Shown here: positions 60,001 through 64,000 of the stretch, piece by piece | How positions within the stretch are numbered: position 1 is the stretch's first letter | Layout: the number at the start of each line of letters is the position of its first letter | Assembly: GCA_030490835.1 (NCBI GenBank) | Contig: CM059975.1 | Span: forward strand, 35,806,133 to 35,870,132 | DNA from: Annona cherimola | Taxonomy: Eukaryota > Streptophyta > Magnoliopsida > Magnoliales > Annonaceae | Direction: 5' to 3' | DNA length: 64,000 bases | Translations under genes and position numbers: made by a program | Notes under the pieces: generated by a model | Database searches by the model: none | Told to the model about the DNA's origin: nothing | The model's input: the letters and a program-made list of their open reading frames with translations, nothing else

Positions 60001-62794
60001 AATTCCATTTAAAAACTGTTAATTCAACATCTATACCATTTAAGGTAGAGAAAGAGGAGTTTAGCAAGCCTGATAGTAGCCAGCTCAAGACTAGGGAAAA
60101 GATTGGCACTCTTTCTGTCGATAAATGATTCTATGAATTTATAACATTCCAATGAATCTATGAACAGATATAAGTGATTTACATATTTTACATTTGATTA
60201 TAAAAAAATTTTAAGCAGGTCCAACCCACCAAAAAATTTGGGGAGTATTTGTTTTAAAACTAAAACTTTTCAATCTAAAACTTTTTAATCCACACTACCC
60301 TATTTTTTAATCATTTCTTAACATCTTCCTATACGATGACCCTATTTTTCAATCATTTCTACACATCTAACCATACAACTTACCTACTGATTTTAACCTA
60401 TTCTTTTTACTCATCATTACCTCTATCATATCATATTATTTTCTTCTATTTCAAAAACTTTTACAACAAAAACTTTTCATCCAAAAGTTTTATCAATTCC
60501 CAAACACACCCTTGATGGAAATGATTTTGGTGCCATTAAGAAAACAAAATATTTTAGACAAAATGAGTGGATTGGTCATTCACTTAATCATCAAAACAGC
60601 CCAAAATGAGAAGTAATGCTGAAGTATTTCAATGTATCAGTTGCATAAGTATTTCTCATATGTAAAAGTTTTGAAAATATTTGAGCTTTTGCACCATAAT
60701 TCATAACTATGTATAGATAAATATTATTTTAGATATTAATAGAATATATGGAAATTACTTCTAACTGAAATAAAAGTCCGCTCTTTGCTTCACTCATGGG
60801 GAATGTCTCAGAGATCATAACTTCAGTTCTTTGTAATATCATGCACAAAGAAAAAAAACCAGAAAAAACTGTATAAGTTATGATGCTCACTTCCACATTA
60901 TCTCCATATAAGTTAAGGCGATGATTTTCATTGTTGAAAACCTGGGCAGGGTAGTTGTTTCGAGCATTGCAAGCCATGTCATCTGCAAGCATAAGTATTA
61001 TCCTCTCATCAGGTATTCCAAGCCGCTTAACCGTCCTGATAAGAGGAAGGAACAATCACATGAGTGGTCCAAGAGGAGTTGAATGGGGAGAAAAGGGTTG
61101 GGGGAAGGAACCTGTATAAGGATAATGTGTTAGCCATATGCCGATAATTAAACCTGGTTAAGAATCAGAAGATTATGTAACTGAAATGCTAACAAGAGAA
61201 GATATTTGAGTAGTATAACATAAAGTAGAAGAAAAAACCAAAGGGAACCAGATTGAATCAGAAACATACAGCTAGAAGATTCGTTACATAGCAATGTTAC
61301 AGCATCAAACCACAATGGTCATTGTTTTCAGACTTGCAGCATTTAGAATTTTCCTTATATTGATTTTGTGATGCTCTTAACACCACCATAAATGAAAATT
61401 ATTGGAAAAAATAAGCAACAAGTTTCAAGGAAATGAAGCTGTATCCATACTTTGAACATGAGAAAAAAATAAAACAAATAAACTAAGTCAGGGTCCACCA
61501 TGTGAATGAAAATATTCAGAACAAAGAGAAATGAAAGACCAGGATACCGTCGTACAGATGCAAGGAGTCCTGGGCTGTACTGTAGCCTGTTTTCAACATT
61601 AAAACAGCCATTTTTAAACTGCAAATTTCATGCCCTGGCCTAGAGCCTGATTTACTGCCAGTCAAATTTCTTCCAAGCATCATAAATCCGTTTCCAATTT
61701 TTAAACCAGAAGGAAACAAGGACCAAATGACCCAGAGTGACAGAGTCCCAGCACAGATGTGCAGCTAGCCATTAGCAACTTACAAATGTAAGAGCCTTGG
61801 CATAGACATGGGTGTAAAAGGTCACAGGCTGAGCATTGTAATGAGAAAGTTAAAAATGAGAACAAAATGCCAGTAGGGCATTGCATAAATGTCGTTTCTT
61901 ATGTAACAAGGAATAAATCAAGAAGTTGCACATCCAAACCACTTTGGTTAGAAGGAGAAGGCTCCATCTTTGACAGGAACTATCAATTTAGCCTGCATTT
62001 CTAACCCTCAAAAATAGATCTCTGTCTTTCCATTTCATGAGAGGGAAATCTAGTGAAAACAAAAGGTTATATCCAACTAAAGCAATTATGAATTTGCACA
62101 GGCAAATACTGCCAGAAAGTACAGCACTGGTTTTCCACCCACACAACTTGATCAGCTGGTCTGAGTTACAATTTTTTCTACAGTTACAGCTGTTGTGACA
62201 GAAATGTGGCCTTTTCCTGTACAATATAAGGCTAAAACGAGGTTGCTCGCATGTCAGGACATCTCCATTTGCAAATCCAATTCACCTTTTAGGGTACAAT
62301 AGAATTCCATATAAAAACAGAGTTATGCCGACACAGGAATTGATTACATAGATGTTACAATAAAATCCAACAGTTTGGACCAATTCCAAAAATAAAATAA
62401 AATCCAACAGTGTGGGGAAAACTGGACCTGTTTCTTTATAATGAAACTTATGTCAAAGTCTCAAATTTCAACTATTTATTAACGCTTTTCTCAATAGAGA
62501 TATCTCACTAAACATATTTTCCCTTCGATTTGTTACAAAGATTCAGTTGAAGGTTGTTGGTGAGTTTCAATGATCTGTAAGAGCATGAACAGATGGAGAT
62601 GAGATATAGTTTATGAGAGAAGGTTTAGATTACCAAAAACGGGAAGTGCAAACCAAAACGGCCCAGTTGTTGGTGTGCATGGACGAAGAAGATGGTGTGC
62701 TGGAGTCACATAAATGCATTGAAAGGAACAACAGCACCACAAACTTTACATTTTTGAAGCTCCCAAGATTCAACCATCTGAGATTGTAGACCAT
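45078..62794 (-). CDS. GPI8: GPI-anchor transamidase catalytic subunit (GPI8/PIG-K), 10 exons, complete
   Basis: Cysteine protease of the C13 (legumain-like) family that, within the ER-membrane GPI transamidase complex, cleaves the C-terminal signal of proteins and attaches a GPI anchor. Exons in transcript order: 62794-62634, 61153-61112, 61035-60891, 59026-58797, 58585-58528, 54490-54413, 54250-54162, 46949-46868, 45815-45633, 45221-45078. All introns are GT-AG, phases agree, and lengths sum to 1212 nt: 403 residues plus TAA. Residues 18-29 form a hydrophobic signal core. [18 protein letters not shown] (about 42-59) and [10 protein letters not shown] are conserved. Catalytic His162 lies in YMTGHGG and catalytic Cys204 in [27 protein letters not shown] (296-315) is the conserved end of the lumenal domain. 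Residues about 384-400 form one C-terminal membrane helix. The start is the ATG heading the signal peptide; upstream in-frame codons lack an ATG. Introns of 7.2 and 4.0 kb are filled with repeats. No defect seen. Confidence 0.96.
46057..46330. mobile_element. Tourist-like MITE, copy 5 (GPI8 intron 8)
   Basis: GGGTCCATTTGGCATTTGGTA at the left and TACCAAATGCCAAACAGACCC at the right form the inverted ends. CAT flanks both sides (46054-46056, 46331-46333). Orientation is opposite to copies 1, 2 and 4. The interior contains the inverted family motifs (TTATATCACATCACATCATT). Confidence 0.85.
46784..46828. repeat. T-rich low-complexity tract
   Basis: TTTTTGTTTTC-type tract about 80 bases below GPI8 exon 8 in intron 8, just downstream of its donor on the minus strand (A-rich in the transcript). 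The ORFs through it are artefacts. Confidence 0.8.
47230..48695 (+). repeat. LTR-type fragments inside GPI8 intron 7
   Basis: CCTATAAATACCATC near 47491 and GCTTATAAATATGTGACC near 48507 are TATA-like boxes followed by pyrimidine-rich leader sequence, as in LTR U3/R regions. Between them are only broken frames (47788-48048, 48122-48337 plus) with no recognised protein domain. The segment at 48130-48260 is repeated in part at 49140-49260. Borders and superfamily are not resolved. Confidence 0.45.
48696..49018 (+). repeat. About 330 bp LTR-like repeat, copy A
   Basis: From GTTGGGTCAGTAATATGGGT to GTTGACAGGCGTGG it matches 49291-49640 through blocks such as CACCTGGACTTACAGCT and AGTTGGGCCTA.AAATAGGGAAA. 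The TATA box equivalent reads CTAGAAATAGG (mutated). Confidence 0.8.
49140..49640 (+). repeat. LTR-like repeat, copy B, with upstream shared module
   Basis: GATGGGATCAGTAGGTATGC at 49149 repeats GATGGGATCAGTATGGATAC at 48145; the following 330 bp repeat copy A. CCTATAAATAGGGAAA near 49489 is an intact TATA-like box. Small ORFs on both strands over the repeat (for example 49332-49703 minus) are not genes. Confidence 0.8.
49641..50535. other. Intron sequence without recognised features
   Basis: GPI8 intron 7. A short CCCTAGGAGTAGGAAGAACC duplication lies near 49760-49800; otherwise nothing is recognised. Confidence 0.4.
50536..50725. repeat. TRIM/LTR-like repeat, copy 1
   Basis: AACCCAGAAAACTTGTCCT, TTTTAAAATCCATCACACCATA and the CGATGTGGGATTCAGTTTTGGGCC block recur at 50855-51050. 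The GATGTGGGA signature is typical of a widespread non-coding LTR-like repeat of dicot genomes. Confidence 0.65.
50855..51050. repeat. TRIM/LTR-like repeat, copy 2
   Basis: Starts near TGTAACGCATCGAACCAGAA and ends at AATGTGGGATTCAGTTATGA. Same order of blocks as copy 1, in direct orientation. Confidence 0.65.
51051..51734. other. Intron sequence without recognised features
   Basis: Part of GPI8 intron 7; no exon or repeat recognised. Confidence 0.4.
51735..52080. repeat. About 175 bp tandem duplication in GPI8 intron 7
   Basis: AATGTCCAAGGCCTT, AAACTATGTATCTT and ACATTATGTACTTTCATGTT occur in the same order near 51803-51865 and near 51978-52041, with scattered substitutions. Non-coding. 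Confidence 0.85.
52681..53040. mobile_element. MITE-like element in GPI8 intron 7
   Basis: TTGAAGATTTCAATGCGCCAC followed by TTTAAAATTATTTATTTTATC, and later ATCATTCATTTATACATTAACAATG and TTTTATTATATTGATTTTACAC, share motifs with the element at 59775-60120 and with the clusters at 29-31 and 40-42 kb. Confidence 0.5.
53098..53375. mobile_element. Tourist-like MITE, copy 6 (GPI8 intron 7)
   Basis: Left end GTTTCTGTTTTGTAAG, right end CCAAACAGAACC, TTA on both sides (53095-53097, 53376-53378). The interior is diverged but retains AAGTAAAAAAAAATGAAC and GATATCAAATTATATCA-like family blocks. Confidence 0.75.
53790..53945. repeat. hAT-like MITE fragment
   Basis: CCAACCCAATTTTTAACCCGAGCCCAG to GTTGCACTCCCAGCCCC resembles the proline/glycine-codon-rich ends of plant hAT-type MITEs. 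Only part of an element is present. Confidence 0.4.
53965..53989. repeat. Poly(A) run
   Basis: More than 20 A residues in a row; possible tail of a retroposed sequence or simple expansion. Confidence 0.8.
54731..55184. mobile_element. hAT-like MITE in GPI8 intron 5
   Basis: Left end TACGGGTGCAAGTTGAG and right end CGATTCACACCCCTA are inverted relatives of the TAGGGGTGTGAATCGGG type. No clear 8 bp duplication. The sequence just before it (GGGTGACTAAGTGGTAAAAG at 54678) looks like the A-box head of a SINE. Confidence 0.6.
55190..58520. other. Remainder of GPI8 intron 5
   Basis: No additional exon is needed or seen. It contains an AATAATAATAAC microsatellite at about 57505-57540, A-runs at 56425 and 56895, and otherwise unremarkable AT-rich sequence. 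Confidence 0.5.
59775..60120. mobile_element. MITE-like element in GPI8 intron 3
   Basis: ACACTATTGAAGATTTCAGCATTG and GGGCCCAACTTAATGG at the left, with TAAAATCAACATCAATGTAATAAAATTATTTGA inside, place it in the same loose family as 52681-53040. Ends are not resolved. Confidence 0.5.
60241..60511. mobile_element. Tourist-like MITE, copy 7 (GPI8 intron 3)
   Basis: Left end GGGAGTATTTGTTTTAAAAC, right end TTCCCAAACACACCC, TTG on both sides (60238-60240, 60512-60514). Inverted orientation. The interior is clearly homologous to copies 1, 2, 4 and 8 (TTTTCAATCATTTCTACACATC). Confidence 0.88.
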
Positions 62795-63057
62795 TTTTGC
62801 ACTGACACTCTCAGCACTCCACTCCGATCTGTCTTCTGGATTACTGGAAGCTCGTTGCAACTTCGGAATTTGACTTGATTTTCAAATTGCCCTATACTTG
62901 CATAAAATTGCATCTTAGACTGCCAATCCTTAAAAAAAAAATACATGTAATACATGTAAAATAATATAAGCTTGTAAAGTATGCACATTCATTCCTTTCC
63001 TAAAAGGGCACTGGTGGGTAACTGTTTTCTATTTCCTTTTTGGGGCGAGTACACTAA
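62795..63057 (-). promoter_or_regulatory. 5' UTR and proximal promoter of GPI8
   Basis: Inferred only from position upstream of the GPI8 start. No clear TATA box; a TACATGTATTACATGTA repeat lies near 62942-62960. The transcription start cannot be set from sequence. Confidence 0.4.
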
Positions 63058-63348
63058 GGTTCTGTTTGGGAAGTGATAAACTTTTAGATGATAAGTTTAT
63101 GATATAAAAGTTCTTAAATTGAAAGAAAATTATGTAATACGTAGGAGTAATGATGAAGGGCAAAGAGAATAAAGCGAAAATAGATAGGTCGGTTGTGTAG
63201 GCAGTTGTGTAGAAATAACTGAAAAAAAGGATAATTATATAAGAAGATGTGAAGAAATAATTAAAATATAAGATAGCTATCGAGAGTAAAAAAATTTTAG
63301 ATTGAAAACTTTTAGCTTGTCATTTTTTGCTTATTGCCAAACACACCC
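63058..63348. mobile_element. Tourist-like MITE, copy 8 (upstream of GPI8)
   Basis: Left end GGTTCTGTTTGGGAAGTG, right end TTGCCAAACACACCC, TAA on both sides (63055-63057, 63349-63351); 291 bp. The interior matches copies 1 and 4 well (GTTGTGTAGAAATAACTGAAAA, AAGATGTGAAGAAATAATTAAAA). It ends about 260 bp upstream of the GPI8 ATG, so it could affect the promoter. Confidence 0.9.
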
Positions 63349-63351
63349 TAA

Positions 63352-63827
63352 TTCAAAAAATTATGGAATCACATATGTAAATTTTGGGTTTGCATATTTT
63401 CATGAGTATGAATTAATTCAAAACAACCTCTTGATTTTATTATAATTTTAATATGTTAATATGATTTCAAATGTTAAATTATAATCCAAAAACTCACTTT
63501 GATTGGAGGCTTATGCAAACCACAAAATGAAATCATTTTACTATGAATACCATTGTTAAAATTATTTTTGGCCATAAATATTTAATCTAATATTTACGCC
63601 TTCAAATTTAAAAAATTCATATCAGTTTAACACTCAAGTAGTTGATCTAAATATTTTTCATATTTTACAAATAATCTTATATATTTTCTAATCATATGGC
63701 CCATAAGAATCTTTGCTTAATATCTTATCATGCATTCTAATTAAATGTATATTGTTAAATATCATGGATGGATTGGATTTCATTCAATCTTCATATTAAT
63801 GTGAAAATCAAAAGATTTTTTTGAATT
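63352..63827. other. AT-rich upstream flank
   Basis: No gene or repeat recognised. Confidence 0.4.
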
Positions 63828-63990
63828 ATAACAGCCAAGTCCCACAGTATGATATTGTCACTTTGGCTACTCATGCTATGTCATATTTTTTAAAATGTGC
63901 CGCATCATGTTTATCTTATTCTCTACATTTAAGCTAGCAGGAATACACTCTCATTTTCAATGTGCGATCAATCCGTACTCTATACCAAGC
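63828..63990. repeat. TRIM/LTR-like repeat, copy 3 (partial, at window edge)
   Basis: TAACAGCCAAGTCCCACAGT, ATATTGTCAC, TTTTTTAAAATGTGCCGCATCATG and TTTTCAATGTGCGATCA follow the same block order as copies at 50536 and 50855, strongly diverged. Confidence 0.5.
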
Positions 63991-64000
63991 CCTCTGCCTT

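Noticed and set aside
60241..60511. LTR or SINE identity for this intronic repeat
   Set aside because: It is a full copy of the Tourist-like MITE family with inverted ends and a 3 bp duplication; no RNA polymerase III boxes or TG/CA LTR ends.

Overview
This window is nuclear DNA of a flowering plant. It is AT-rich, carries plant-type LTR retrotransposons (Ty1/copia, Athila-like Ty3/gypsy, chromovirus-like Ty3/gypsy), is crowded with MITEs, and contains one clear intron-rich plant gene. I cannot name the species. No rRNA, tRNA gene, CRISPR array or bacterial-type operon is visible.

Layout. (1) 0.35-10.4 kb: a large decayed Ty1/copia element on the minus strand, in the order 3' LTR, polypurine tract, extra ORF downstream of pol, RT/RNase H, integrase, protease, gag, PBS-like site. 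Where a 5' LTR is expected there is an LTR fragment in the wrong orientation. (2) 10.4-12.6 kb: AT-rich DNA with MITE pieces. (3) 12.6-21.5 kb: an Athila-like element on the plus strand with two LTR-like ends, a gag zinc knuckle, a nested LTR-like insertion, a 600 bp polypyrimidine tract and a plant-transposon-type ORF; pol is not detectable. (4) 21.5-26.6 kb: a minus-strand chromovirus-like gypsy element (gag, protease, RT, RNase H, integrase), broken by stops, by a MITE and by another insertion. (5) 26.6-31.5 kb: MITEs and tandem duplications. (6) 31.5-38.7 kb: the last two exons of an unidentified minus-strand gene, a rearranged plus-strand gypsy remnant, a tRNA-like SINE fragment and a GC-rich exon-like island split by a MITE. 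(7) 38.8-44.3 kb: foldback elements, including a hAT-like MITE with 8 bp target duplications nested in another foldback. (8) 45.1-62.8 kb: the only gene I could reconstruct completely, GPI8/PIG-K, the catalytic subunit of GPI transamidase. It lies on the minus strand in 10 exons that join in frame to 403 codons plus stop; its introns hold LTR fragments, LTR-like repeats and MITEs. (9) 62.8-64 kb: its upstream flank, with a MITE about 260 bp before the start codon.

One Tourist-like MITE family, with GGGTGTGTTTGG-type ends and 3 bp target duplications, recurs at least eight times from 5.8 to 63.3 kb and links all regions. I see no evidence of an undescribed multi-gene system. The most unusual signals are the inverted LTR of the copia element, the inverted/direct-repeat mosaic at 33.9-36.6 kb, the palindromic GTCGAC-rich LTR, and the MITE load of GPI8.
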